A stretch of DNA of 33,726 nt, taken from NCBI GenBank assembly GCA_015501605.1, contig JADNRZ010000062.1, forward strand, positions 1-33,726. Reading direction: 5' to 3'. The notes beneath the pieces are model-generated. The model was not told the origin of the DNA. It saw only the letters and a program-made list of their open reading frames with translations, and did not search any database. Position numbers and translations under genes: made by a program. This stretch comes from Panaeolus papilionaceus. Lineage: Eukaryota > Basidiomycota > Agaricomycetes > Agaricales. Position 1 is the stretch's first letter, and the number at the start of each line of letters is the position of its first letter. Of the stretch, positions 21,798-33,615 are shown piece by piece.

Positions 21798-23619
21798 ATG
21801 TACGACAACAACCCACCTTTTATACCACCCCCGATAGGAGCCACTAATGGCGGGCGACCTGGGGAGGGAGCATATCCAGGAGCGGCCACGTCTGGGTAAG
21901 TGCTCGCTTACTTGTTATATTCATTGCCTCCGTTCTATTTCCATCGGGTCCCATTAGCCGTCATCCGATTTGACTCGTCATCAAAGCATCCATTCCTAGC
22001 TTTTCATCTGCTCCACCTGTTGCCTCGTCTTTCCCATCATAATCACCTAATCTTGTTGTACTGACTCTAATTTTTCTTCCATGTCTAGGCCTCAATCTCC
22101 TTATTGGCAAGCGCAGGGCACACCTTACCATTCATCTGGACCTGGACCAGCTGGATGGCCTACAACGCCCACGACACCCCACGCGTATACTACCGTCTAC
22201 CCTACCTCTGCTCCTGCTTGGGCGCATGGAGGTGCACAACCAGCGCCTGCCACAAGGGAGGATACATACCTTGGGTTGGAGGTCAAGCACCATCTGGATC
22301 GTCCCCTGCGTACTCACCGTGGACGGCACCTGCTGGAGCGTGGGGTACGCCGACTGGAGGTGCAACTTATGATAGTGCCTTTGGTCAACCTGTCACTGCT
22401 GCGTATTTTGGAGCGGGGCAGGGAGAGGTAGATGCTCATGGGTTCCCGGTGGATAGACTTGGGAGATCGTACTCGCAGAAGGGGAGGAAGAGGAGTAAGA
22501 GTCGACATAGAAGAAACTCGTCGCATGGACGAACGCGGTTTGATCTTACCATCAACGACGGAGAAAGCGACGCTACGGCAGATTGGGCTCGGGATTCAGC
22601 GTTCGCTAGTGCACTTCGTCGTTCCAATTCGCATGGAGCTGGTGCGGCGAGGTATACGACTACCCCTCAGCACATGCATCGCTCGATTTCATGGGGGAAT
22701 GAACCTACGCATGATCCGTTTTTCTCCCCACCTGCGACGGGATGGGATCCCAATATGCTATCCGCGTATCAGATGGGAGGAGCGCAGGAGCATTTGCCTC
22801 CGTATTTGCAGGGGGATGTGTATGATGAGAATAACCTAGCAAAGAGACCGAGAGATTGGAGGGCGGATTATGTGCCGCGACAGAGCTTGAGTGCGGGATT
22901 GGCCAACTTGGTGCTTGGAAAGGGGAGGAGCGACGTTAGAGGTACGTTCGCTCCGCCTTTTCTGTTCCTTATTTTTCGTCTCGTCATTTTCACCCTCTTC
23001 CTTCACATTGTCATTATCCTCCCTTCTAGTTTTAGCAAGACTTCCGTCGTATTTGATACGATTCTGATCTTTGTTTATTTCGTCTTCGACCTTTTGCTGA
23101 TATTTTGTTCTAGAATTCTCTGATCCCGTTAGACGATCACTATCGTGTCATCTTCTATACACACCCCAACAACCTCCGTTCTCCTGGGATTTGACTACCG
23201 CCTCACCCAGCCACTTCAATAACGGCCGTCCTTTCAATCCTCTCGATATGGCACAAATGGCATGTCAGCCCCCCACACCCAACATGCGCATCTACCACCC
23301 ACGTTTGCCATGGTACATCGACATTGTCGCTCGTCACACCAACGGAATAACGGTCGCGGATGTGTTCGAACAGATGCATCGTCAGCTGCATACGCCGATA
23401 CTGGGACGCCATTTTTGGAACGATGAGTTGGGACATGAGGAGAGGGGGGAGATTACGAGGGCTTTTGTGAGGAGGTGTAGAGGCGAGGTAGATAAGGTTC
23501 GGCGAGGAGTCATTCAACTCGATTTCTTGGGGAGTAGAGTTGTGTTTGAGGGACTTGTGAGAGGATCAAAGGGAATGTGGGAGATGAAGATGTCAAGGCT
23601 GGGTGAGATGGGTGTGTAG
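21798..23619 (+). CDS. DUF6699-like protein with disordered N terminus; one apparent frameshift
   Basis: Exons 21798-21895, 22089-22941 and 23114-23619 (TAG). The start gives MYDNNPPFIPPP. The first two thirds are low-complexity, rich in Pro, Gly, Tyr and Ser, with a basic KGRKRSKSRHRR stretch that may be a nuclear signal. The last exon has a conserved-looking domain: YHPRLPWYIDI, GITVADVFEQ, then FLGSRVVFEGL and MWEM, which matches DUF6699 as I know it from basidiomycetes; function unknown. Natural composition switches frame by -1 within 22250-22262, at a GGG run (22256-22258). One missing G there would make the total exactly 486 codons, so a sequencing deletion is the simplest reading. A 59 nt intron (22185-22243) would also restore frame but removes well-composed sequence. 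Confidence 0.78.
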
Positions 23620-24126
23620 GAGGGAGGCTATTCGTTTTTGGGTTGTGGGTGTGATGGATGACACTTGTATTTGGGTTCGACCCGCTAGTCGTCGTGTATC
23701 GCTGCACGTCGTGTTGTACTATTTATGGGAATATATAGCTCTACGTCATTCTTACGGTGTCGAGTTTGGCTCCATGGCAGTTGTGCGATCGCTCTAGAGC
23801 CGTTCTTCACTGATCAAGTGATCATATCGCGCTTCCCCGAGATGGGTATCAGTCAAATGCCTGCGAGCGCGTACATGCGTAAGTGGCTTCGCTCATGTGC
23901 TCTAAATTTACTTTGTCCTTTGAATTCAACGCCACATCGTGATTAAATCCTGTGCACGATTTTGTTGACATACATCAGTGAAATACTGAAGACAGAAATA
24001 AGAACCTGGTCCGGGCGTGTGCACTGGGGTATATGGAGCACCCTGGATTCCTATATTTTGAGACGTCGGGATGATTATTAGACCTCCCCACCACCCGCCC
24101 TAACCGCGACCCTCTTCGCAACTAAT
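23620..24126. other. Intergenic gap between two plus-strand genes
   Basis: It holds the 3' flank of the DUF6699-like gene and the promoter of the GTPase gene. No further gene is seen. Confidence 0.5.
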
Positions 24127-25598
24127 ATGTCGAAGCCGTCTGCTTATAATTGGATTAAGGTCAATGGACCCCTTAACTGCGTCCCAGTAGATCCCGCTAA
24201 ATACAAAGCTGGGGACGCTTTTTCTCTTTCTGTTGATATGTACGTGCATCTCATACGGATTCGCATAGACAGTACTGTAAATTGACGCTGTTCACAGTCT
24301 TATGGGCCCAACCGGAGCAGGAAAGAGCTCTGTAAGAAGCGTCCCTCAATGTGACGGGTTTAAAATTGCTCAAATTATTCACATATTCTTTTCCTAGTTT
24401 GTCGAATCTTTGTCTTCAAATCCTCTCTCCATTTCCAAAAACTCACTCGACAGTGTGACACAAGATGTTGTCTGTTATAAAGTTGTGAATTTGACAACCG
24501 CGGGTGAAGTTCCAGCCCCCGTGATTTTGATGGATACGCCCGGGTTTCTGGATACGAAGCTGTCTGAGGCTCGAATCCTCAGCATGATTGCCAGTACGTT
24601 GGAAACTCTGCGGTAAGTCTCTGTATTAATCTGGTCGCTCAATTCCTGTCGCATTCAAAATATCACCCAGCAATGCAGTTCCAACTAAAGTGCTCATAGT
24701 TTCCATTCTCTATCTACATCCCATTACCGACATCCGTCTGGCTGGCACTAAGAAAATATCCATCGATCTCCTCAAAACATTTGCGTTCATGTGTCACGCT
24801 GAGGTTATAAACATCGTAACGACTATGTGGAATACATTGTGGAAGTCGGACCAGATTGATACTGCCAACGCCAGGTTTGACGACCTTGACTCGGCCCTTG
24901 GTAGTTACGAGGCAGGTTTCGTCTCAAATTGGCCTCGAAGTTAAAGCTGATGGTACTTTTACTAGCCGCCGCATCGTTACTACATTAGTTCTGGGTTTAA
25001 TCTTCTCAAGTTTGAAGGGTCAACAAACTCAGCATTAGGAATTTTGGATTCCACGCACAACGAAACTCTCATTCTAGGACCCCAGCTACAAAAGCCAATG
25101 GGTCAGGATTTGATTTCGAAATTGAGCAACATACTCCAGGAGCGCATTGCCAACACCCAGCAGAATCTTCGAGTCCTCGACGAGGACCACCTCAATTCGC
25201 TAATTGCCTGGACCAGAGGAGAAGAATTTATCTCGTCACCCGAACCTTTTCACCGCGACCGAAACGCAGCATGGGAGACGATGCATAACTTTCTGGTAGA
25301 CCTTCAAGCGATTGACGAAGGCACTTATAAAGAGCTTATGCAGAAGGATCGATCACTCTCAGAACCACCTTCGACTGCAATGGCCGCCTTAGTTTCCGAG
25401 CTTCAATCCAAAGGACTTATCCCTCCCCTTGCGCCAGGGCGGCGACCCGTAGCTCTAGCAATTCAGCAGCCCCGTGATCCAGTTACAGGTAGACGCCCTT
25501 TGGATCAGTGGTCGCACCCTCCAGTTCAGGTGGAAGAACCACAACCGTCTTGTTCGCTTCGAGAAATTGGCAAGTGGCTCAAGCGTAACTTGTGTTAG
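24127..25598 (+). CDS. AIG1-like P-loop GTPase, fungal type
   Basis: Exons read: 24127-24239, 24298-24331, 24398-24612, 24671-about 24920, then a last exon ending at TAG 25598. The first three introns (58, 66, 58 nt) are clean. Walker A is GPTGAGKSS at residues 41-49 and the G3 motif is DTPGF, followed by LYLHPITDIRLAGT, a string typical of the agaricomycete AIG1/septin-like GTPases as I recall them. The last exon has FEGSTNSALGILD, an amphipathic helical region and a basic C terminus (GKWLKRNLC). The junction between exon 4 and the last exon is not settled: only a weak GTCTCA donor gives an in-phase join, so a small lesion or sequence error there is possible. Such proteins probably bind GTP; a role in defence or membrane work is guesswork. 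Confidence 0.75.
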
Positions 25599-26114
25599 TC
25601 GTACCTCCTTGCGGTTGACTACTTTCCCTCATATACTGTTACCACCTAGATAGTTCGTTCCTTTATGTTCTTTCGCCCCAGCCTTGGACAAGATTTTGGA
25701 CTGTGCTATCTCCAGCAACATTCGTTCCTTGCACTATTGTATATTTATCTCTATGCCTGATTCCATATCTATGTTTTCGTAGCGACGCCAAAGTTTTCGG
25801 GTACTCAGGATGTCTCCTTGCGAAGCAAATGTGATGAACACGCAAAGCGGAACTGCATTAGATGTGTAGGTAGGTTTACGCACTGTCACGAACGCTGTTC
25901 GGCTGTATGTTGTGCTTGATTTTAAGCGCATAACCCAAGTAAAGTAAATCTGCGGTTTGAACAATTATTGACACCCCTCAAGACAAACGCTATTCATACA
26001 TGTATCATTAGTGACGTAGATGAGGCGGCATCCCTGTAAAACATTGTCGTCGTAAATGAGGAAGTTTGCCACGGTTCCAGTCTTCTTACAAAACAGGTGA
26101 CGCATAAATCAATG
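25599..26114. other. Gap between converging genes, no gene seen
   Basis: Shared 3' flank of the GTPase (plus) and the small membrane protein (minus). Short minus-strand frames here have no supporting features. Confidence 0.5.
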
Positions 26115-26497
26115 TTACTTGGAAAAGACATAGCTCAACGGACGATCAGGACCAGTTTGTTGATCAAGTAAGAGCAGCAGACTGAAACTGGTGACGAAGA
26201 ATCCCCCGATAAAGTAGAACCGAATGCTACATCTGCGGCGGCGTACAAAGTAATACGCAGTAACAAGAAGCGTTCCGAGACTGGTGACGGAAGCACCATG
26301 TAAGATGTCGAATATGACGATGAAAGAAAGAGCGGGGAGAAAGCTATCTTGCGCCCTTGATTCAACTCTGTGGAGGGTATTATTCAGCCCGAATTTCCGC
26401 GTAAAATGAACCCTTACTCAGCAAATTCGATGGGACGACTCGGAAACACGTAACTCGAATTCACGACCAAGGGTGCGGAGAGTTGAATGGTTGACAT
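26115..26497 (-). CDS. Small two-helix membrane protein, 110 aa
   Basis: Exon 1 26497-26418 and exon 2 26367-26115 (TAA) are joined by a 50 nt intron (GTAAGG donor, CCACAG acceptor), phase 2. Without splicing, exon 1 would end at once at the TAA overlapping the donor. Exon 2 encodes a hydrophobic helix at about residues 42-68, then RRRR at 69-72, then a second helix at about 77-94, and a short polar tail. The basic cluster between helices suggests a cytosolic loop and both ends outside or luminal. I do not recognise the family; it may be the surviving end of a larger multi-helix protein, but no more exons are apparent upstream. Confidence 0.5.
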
Positions 26498-27796
26498 TGA
26501 TAGACGTAGGCAGAGAGAGGAAAGCCCTGGTTCACTGTTCGATCCGTCTTACACAGTTAAAAAATAACTCGACATAGTCGATGGTGCCGCAATATGTGAG
26601 GCTGTTATGGATGATGATCATGATCATGATACAGGTCTAAGTTTATTTGGCCTAACGAGACGTGTATGGTAACTATTGATATGACCAAGAGGATTTTTGA
26701 ACTATGGAAGATATGAATGGACTGAGAGAACTATATCTTCTGCTTCTCGTTTTCTTTGACGATGGGTTCCGAGGTAAATGACTCACCGAAAGGATGAACC
26801 TGTATCAAAGGATGATGAAGGGACGAGTTGAGAACCCCACCGTACCATAACAAGGTGCGATTACCTGATCTGCGGACGAGAAAATCTATTTGAGGTGTGA
26901 ATTGTTGTTACACATGACCCCACGACGTCTCTATTTTAGAGGCGCTCTCCTGATGGGTGCATGTTCATTCACATGAAAAGAAATTAGATTTAAACTGGTG
27001 GCACGGGGGTACCTATAGTTGAACTCAAGATGTTCAGCTTGCACGAACAATCTTGCTATAGATAATCATCGGAGATGTCATCAAGTCGACGACCCATTGC
27101 GATCAAGATACATGATTGGTTTTTGGAGGCTGTGATCAGAGCCACTACGACGCGGGGTCCGGGCCAACACCGTCTGACAGTCCTGTATGTCTGCCTTCTG
27201 TTGCCTTGAACGTGTTGGAGACGTATCATTCATAATCCATCCACCCTTATCGTCCTTGTGTTGGTGTTTAAGATTCTCGCTCGTCATATTGGGTGGTCTA
27301 GGTCACTTAAAATACTATGTCTGTATGTCTGTATGTCTGTCGTATAATAACTTATATATCAGCAGCCCCAGATAAATGAGCTCCCGAGTCCCAACCGAGG
27401 CGGCCGCGCGGGTATCATCACGATTGACCGGGATTGTGAGCTGGCGGAGGAGCAAGCATGATGACGGGTACAACTTTCTTGTGACGAGTAGTGTGAACAG
27501 ATTTATGCTTGAAATCACGTCTTTCTTTGCGAGAATAATATTTCGAAGGAACGTGGTGTCAATATGGTGTCTCGTAGCTCGTCTGGACTCCGGTGTTGAG
27601 AGTTTTCATCCTTGGCGCGTTGTTTACATATGTTTGATTTCGGGTCTCCATTCCCAATTGGGCATACCAACCTTGTCTCCACTCCTCTATGATCCACGTC
27701 GTGCTGCTATGTTAAGTCCATCCTCATCGCCTCTGGCTCTCCTTTTCTTTAAGGCTGTATCAGTACCAAATCCGTGACAAATATCTCGCAATAATA
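26498..27796. other. Intergenic, no supported gene
   Basis: Several short frames exist on both strands but none has a start, splice pattern or composition I can defend. The only distinct feature is an 8 bp microsatellite near 27316. Confidence 0.4.
27316..27339 (+). repeat. Microsatellite (TATGTCTG)x3
   Basis: Three perfect tandem copies of the 8-mer TATGTCTG in otherwise plain intergenic sequence. Confidence 0.9.
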
Positions 27797-28339
27797 ATGC
27801 CACCTCTCTCGTCCCAGTTTCTCTCTGTTGAAAGCTGTATCTCACAAATTGGTTCAAATCAACTGGCCAATCAACTGCGTCGTGTTCGGGCTTGAGGGTA
27901 AGCTTACCGTTTACTTTTTTCTTCTTCACGATCGCGTTATTTAATGTGCTTGAAATTTTTAGTCCTTTGAGTCTGATACGTGCTTCTGATCCTGAACTCA
28001 ACAACGTCTCGTCCTATCCAACATCAACCACAGGTTAACGTCTACCGATCTGCGTCATCACCCATCTCCATTCTTCCAGCCCTACAAGGGACTATATACA
28101 GCGCATGTCACTGGGCTAATGAGGAGGATATTGGCTTCCAGTAAGTTTTATGCCCGTCATTGAGGGACTGTCTTCGTTCCTAGCCCAAACTTTTTTTGTG
28201 GCGAGCATGAATTCAGGACTGAGATCTATTTCCCTCATAATTATCTTCTTTGGACACTGCTGATGTGTGTCCTCCTCTAGAACGCGTCGCTGAATGCTTG
28301 CCATCAACAATTTGCTTTCCTCCGGTCAGTCCGGGATAA
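27797..28339 (+). pseudogene. Possible degraded gene fragment with spliced structure
   Basis: An ATG at 27797 (MPPLSSQFLSVES) opens a frame that meets TGA at 27893-27895, four bases before a good GTAAGC donor (27898). A 65 nt intron to 27962 joins in phase to PLSLIRASDPELNN. A -1 shift near 28035 is then needed to reach HHPSPFFQPYKGLY and GLMRRILAS. A GTAAGT donor at 28141 and an acceptor at 28280 give a short last exon ending at 28339. The two in-phase splice joins argue for a once real gene; the stop and shift argue it is broken or misread. I recognise no family. Confidence 0.3.
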
Positions 28340-28649
28340 GCGATTACATACTGGTTCAATCCACCGTCGCGCCAGAACGTGCCCTGCACCTGCTACGTCA
28401 CCCTCCTATGATGGTTCAAAATAAGCATTCGCCTTTTTTCATGATGGGTTACGGGCTATGTTGGCGAGTGGACGGGAAGTGTGTTCTGTAGGGAATGGCT
28501 CTGCGATCAAGTTTTGAAAATACAGGCCGATGTATAGGGATAGCCGCGGATGGAGGGTATTTCATTCGGGATATCGCCAGCGGGAGCTGAGGTCCAACGT
28601 CGCCTCTCACACAGTCACTACACCAAGTTCATGAAGAGATCATCCCACA

Positions 28650-31600
28650 ATGTCGCACCTCTTGTCAATACCTCTTTCTGGCTCATCATCACACCAAGCT
28701 TCATCACGCGATGATTCGTCGAGTCTTGAGGCAAATATGTGGGCGGAGGCGTTGAGCATGGCGTTGGATGCGACGCATGGGTGGGAAGGACCAGATTTGG
28801 GACCGTGGTGGGACGGACAAGAGGAGGGGCTTCAGGACGAGGGAGAGGCTGCCCGGGAGTGGGGGTTTGGGGGCAATGTGGATGGTGAGGGAAGGTCGAA
28901 AGGGAAGGGAAAGGGCGAGGAGAGGGTGGTTTTTGATAAGGTTGTTGATGAGGGTTGGTTTTTCTTTTATTTTGGTGCGGATTTTATGGGATGGTGCTGA
29001 TGTTTTTCATCTTTTATAGGAGGGCATACAATGTTGGATCCACAGCGGCAGCGACACAACCTCAGACCTTTTGATCCTGGCACGCAGGAGGAGAGGGTTC
29101 ATCCCAGAATGAGGAAGAAATGGATGAAGGGTATGGTGGAGAAGAAGAGGGAGGACGGCATGGTGGAGACGCAGACGACAGAGGAGGGTAAGGAGACGAG
29201 GGATGTTAGGAAGGAGAAGGTTCTGAGTGAGGGTACGTTTATTTTCCTCATTTCTATTTTATTTCGCAAAATTAAGTGCTAACGACTTTTACAGCTGAAC
29301 TGGCGATGCTTGCCATACCCCCGCATCCAATGCCCGCTTCCCTTGACCCTACGACGATTTCCTCAGTCGAGGAGGCGGGAAGGACCATCATTCCTCTTCC
29401 TGAGAAGGCCAGTGATGATACGAAGTTTTGGAGCAGCGAGAGGAACAGGGGGTTAGAAAGGAGGCTGAGGAGGAGAAAATGGAAGTAGATGGCTCGCAGA
29501 AGGTTGAGATGGGGGTTTCTAGTTGCAAGGATGAACGACGTGCAATGCGTCTCGCCTACGCCACACCCGTAGCACCGCACTGACCTCACATACATTCCCT
29601 TCACCATTAAAATTCACGACTACGACCACAGAGCACCCCTCAACGTGGACAACTCCTCGTGCTCCTCAAGCAGATTCGGGAGCATCATCAGCGACGCCTG
29701 AACCACCAGCAGCCGATTCTCTTCCTCTTCCTCAACCTGCAGAGAGCATGGAAGAGAGTATGGCGCCAGCGTTGAACGCGACGAGTGTAGGACCACCACC
29801 CTCCAGCGCAGCCACCGTCAACAGTGACACGTCATCAGTCGTCACGGTTGATGCTGTACCTCCACCACCTCCCACAGCTACGACGATTGGAGAAGGTGAA
29901 GGCGACGAGACTGAGGATAAACATGAAACCATTCTACCCGTTCGTCTCCACTTCCCCAAGTGCAGGTGCTACCGCCTGATTCTGAGGAGAACGCGTCTCC
30001 CAACCCCAATGCTCCCGTCAATGGGCATTCCGCTAGGGTTGCTCGTTCAGCGTCACCCATCGCGCCTCAAAAACTCTCCCTATCACTCGCTGTTTCACCT
30101 CAGCAACCCTCGGCTACTCCCCTCCCCTCGCCGAGTGTCAAATCCCCGACTTTGTCTCCCCGTCAGACGCCATCCAGGATTGACACCGACCTGGTCAAAT
30201 CTCCTGTTCAGCCACCTTACTTGGACTCTCCCGGCCCGACGAGTGCAACTTGGAGTTTGAAGTCAGTCGGAGACGCGATGGAAGGAGTGGAGGAAGGAAA
30301 GGTCAACGAGCAGCAAAACATGGAGAAAGTCGAGGACAGACCTACGCCCTATGTTCAACCTACCTCACCTGCTCAATCTAACGAATCCGTCCTTGCTGTC
30401 ACGGAGCCTGAACCTGATCCCATGCCTGTTTCTGCAGCGAAGAAGATATTGTGGTTGGCGGAATTCATCGCGAGGAAGATGTTGCCAGAGGGGGACAAGG
30501 CCAGGGCGCGACAACCCCCATGTGGGTGGGATAACGCCGACTGCTGGGCCGGGGCGATTTTAACACCGACGGTGTGTCCATGGGCTTCTCTAGGACCCGT
30601 TTCTGGTCCTAGACTGGGAGCAGGAACGACTTCAGCAGCATCTGGGGTAATTTCGGCGAATCTCACACCTACCAACGGGCCAGTACCGACTTTGACTCCT
30701 ACACCACATGAGGCTGCCACTCCCGCTTCTACACCCGGCCTATCATCAGTGTCTACACCCTCTGCTCCTCTTGGAGCTCCTCTGCTCACCCTAGGAATAT
30801 TTAGAGGTCCAGGAACGTCCTTAGTTGGTGGTCAGACCGTTGGTTTGGGCTTGGGCTTGGCAGGAGGGATTGGGGGTATTTCTAGCGGGACGGTGTCGTC
30901 TATGAGCACGTTCAGTGTTGCTGGGGAGAGTGAGGAGAAGGATAGGATAGTGGTTGATAAGGATGACGTCGTCGGGAAGGATAAGGACGACGTGATGAAC
31001 GTGGATGAGGAGAGGAGTGTCAATGGGAGGGATGAGAACGGGAGGAAAGAGAGTTTGTCGCCTTTGTCGACCATGAGGGAGATGAAGGATGGGTCTCATC
31101 CTTCCTCGACGTTGTCTAAAGATGTTAAGAAGGTGCTGCATTCGCCAGCTTATCATGCGCTTTCACCACTCATCAATGTTGGCTCGTTGAATATGCACCT
31201 TACCAACGGCCATGCTTCCATACTTGTTTACTCCCTTTCGCCTGTTCCTCCTTCAGCTCTGGGCTTATGATTGGGACTCGGTGTTCCTCCCTCTCATAGC
31301 CTCGCTCCGTGGCCTCTCTCGCAGTCTCCTGACATCACAACCAAAGAGGCTAAGAAGGAGCTGGTTCATGTATCGCTCTCTGCGATGAACGCAGCTAACA
31401 AGAAGGCCACAGCTTCACCCGTCATTCTCAGTGACGAGCATCGTTTCTTAAGGAATCCTCCATCACCTCATCACCCGCCACTTGCGCCTCCGCCCTCATT
31501 GTCGTCTGTCACGTCATCAGATCCACCACCTTCTGCCCCAATGCAGAAACTCAGCACACCTCCACCTCCCTCAGCGTCGTCAGGGCGTCCAACGGTACAT

Positions 31601-31723
31601 GCACCAGCTCCTAGCGCACCGTCACCTCTGGTTTGGCACCTGCTTCGTCCATTCATCCCGATACCAGGAATTGGCATGCATCATAACCACCTGCGTTGTC
31701 CTCATTGTCGTCCCCGACCATGA
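28650..31723 (+). pseudogene. Large disordered-protein gene with several frameshifts and a TGA
   Basis: The 5' part splices cleanly: 28650-28953, 29020-29232 and 29295 onward, with introns of 66 and 62 nt in phase, starting MSHLLSIPLSG. After that, natural low-complexity composition moves to another frame at about 29420-29470, 29570-29580 and 29925-29940, each time by -1. A long Ser/Thr/Pro-rich stretch then runs 29940-31267, meets TGA at 31268-31270, and continues in the same frame to 31723. Read as it stands, the first piece would be a 236-residue protein ending at 29488. Composition suggests one long, intrinsically disordered protein. No domain is recognised. One-base losses in short runs would explain the shifts, so assembly error is as likely as decay, but the TGA needs a substitution. 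Confidence 0.5.
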
Positions 31724-33030
31724 CGATAAATCACTCGCCAGTGAATGGCCCTAGGACGCCTTACAGGTTCCATATGCCTACCACCATGAACTCGCCATGA
31801 ACTCGGAGAGGACGAGTTCTGCTCACACGAGCTAGGACGAGAGTCAATATTCCCGCATTGTAATTGAATTTGTATTATAGTAATTAAATTTTCGTATTTC
31901 ATTTATTCGCCTATGTCTGAACCATCCAATAGCTGGTCAATATTTGTGATGTCGCACATACACCGCCGTAATCCCACACCCATTTTTCAGTGTGTATATT
32001 CCACCATTGCGAATACATATATCAAAAGCAATTGTTATTATTACATGAATCCCAGTCCTGTATGAAAATAATGTGAGGATCGTCCTCTGAATTCTGTCTC
32101 CTTCGAGATCGCGTGTTAATCAACACAGAAAAACGTCTAACCCGTCGAAGGTGACCAATCTCTACACCTCTGATATTCCTATGAAGATGCTCCGCTTTGT
32201 GATAGAGGAAAATTAATAACGATAATGCCGACGAGCGGCAAGGCCCGCTACTATAACCAAAGATTTTAGACAATCAGTGTGTTTACAATATAGTTGAGGG
32301 TTTGAACATGGTATCGATGTTAAGGAATACGTGTATTCAACATTATATTGGTACATGGGAGAGATGCATAGGTAGATCGATATACGACAGATACGAACGG
32401 TTAGTTGAAGGTGTTGTGAAGCTCCAATTTTTCGTTACTTCAAATCGCTGCTGCATTATGTCACGTATACATGTGTGAACCTCAAGGCGACCAAGAGGCA
32501 TGTCAGTGGCATATTTGGAGTCAATCCCCGCTACCGTTAGGTAGTGGGTTTTAGCAAAATGGGAAAAAAAAATTGGCAGAAGATTCAAATGTGTTTGTGA
32601 ATTCCCACACGTGTATGGTAATTTCGTCCCACTCCTCACTCGACAGCCCAAATCTTATCGAATACATTCCTCAATGGCTATTCGATCCTATAAAAAGAGT
32701 CGAAATGTGCATGCGAGTGGCGGTCGCACTCTCAGATTACATCAAAGCACAGATTCAGTGTTGAGTTACTGTGTTTTCGATCCTATCAGTCCGCACAGCG
32801 TTCTGTCTTGGGTGCCGTCCTAAAGCACATTATTTCCTCATTCCAGGTGGCAATGAACTTGGTGTTCTCAAATCCTGCGAAATTGGCTAGGCCAAACTTA
32901 GTAAAGCATAGAAGGTGTTCCTGACGACCCGGAATGACAAAGTCGGAAGATAAACACTTCAACTTGTGACTATATGTCCGGACCTTGATCCTGCGGTGTT
33001 TTGCTTATGTAATCAAGATGCTGTTGACGA
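31724..33030. other. Gene-free approach to the subtelomere
   Basis: No gene is supported. A frame on the minus strand at 32343-32651 starts with GTG and has no features. AT-rich patches around 31855-31905 have no recognisable structure. Confidence 0.45.
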
Positions 33031-33099
33031 TCTTATCAGATAAACCTCATATAACTTGTGCCTTGCCTCATGTGCGACTTATCTTATCAGATAAACCTC
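33031..33099 (+). repeat. Subtelomeric direct repeat of an 18-mer
   Basis: An identical 18-mer, TCTTATCAGATAAACCTC, lies at 33031-33048 and 33082-33099. It contains the palindrome TTATC-A-GATAA. Confidence 0.85.
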
Positions 33100-33142
33100 T
33101 TGCGAACACTTTACAAGTCAGTTGTGACCTTGCGTATAACTT

Positions 33143-33357
33143 GAAACTTGATATATGGACTTCCCTGCATAGCCTGAGTGTGACTTGTGATGATGCGATG
33201 ATGAAACTTGATGTATGGACTTCCCTGTGCAGCCTGAGTGTGACTTGTGATGATGCGATGATGTATGGACTTCCCTGTGACTTGTGCTGATGCAATATTC
33301 TTCGAAACTTGATATATGGACTTCCCTGTGACTTGTGTGATGATGTGAGACTTGTAT
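33143..33357 (+). repeat. Subtelomeric tandem repeat of about 60 bp
   Basis: A unit beginning GAAACTTGAT and containing TATGGACTTCCCTG and a GTGACTTGTGATGATG tail starts at 33143 and 33203. Shortened copies follow around 33262 and 33304. The array is oriented toward the telomere. Confidence 0.85.
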
Positions 33358-33378
33358 GATATCAAAGTGCCATGCTGC

Positions 33379-33411
33379 AGGCCTGCTAAAGCAGGCCTTT
33401 CGCTAAAGCGA
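33379..33411 (+). repeat. Two adjacent hairpins with the same AA loop
   Basis: AGGCCTGCT-AA-AGCAGGCCT is a perfect 9 bp stem at 33379-33398. It is followed one base later by TCGCT-AA-AGCGA, a perfect 5 bp stem at 33400-33411. Both share the apex GCT-AA-AGC although the rest of the stems differ. Confidence 0.85.
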
Positions 33412-33492
33412 TCCTTGGGTTTGTGTGGTGTGTTGTGTGTGTGACTTGGTGATGCGCAAGGCAGTGACTTGACTTGCAATGTCATGGGAAGT

Positions 33493-33615
33493 CCATCTAA
33501 CTTGGTGCGTTCTGCTGAATATGCGCAAGGTAAGCTTATCATGTGATGTGCGACTTGAGTATCATGTGACCATCTAACTTGGTGCGTTCTGCTGAATATG
33601 CGCAAGGTAAGCTTA
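33493..33615 (+). repeat. 46 bp direct repeat next to the telomere
   Basis: A 46 bp segment from CCATCTAACTTGG to GGTAAGCTTA is present at 33493-33538 and again, identical, at 33570-33615. The second copy runs straight into the telomere repeats. Confidence 0.88.

Noticed and set aside
22185..22243. A 59 nt intron in the DUF6699-like gene that would remove the frameshift
   Set aside because: The length and phase fit, but it would delete well-composed Pro/Ala/Thr sequence and leave an odd ACHKGG segment. A lost G at 22256-22258 explains the data with a smoother protein. Not fully excluded.
27081..27287. Minus-strand 68-residue frame with an ATG
   Set aside because: No domain, signal peptide, intron or promoter supports it; frames of this length occur by chance in this window.
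33111..33605. Long minus-strand frame over the subtelomere
   Set aside because: It lies in tandem repeats, its peptide repeats follow the DNA period, and it has no gene-like features.
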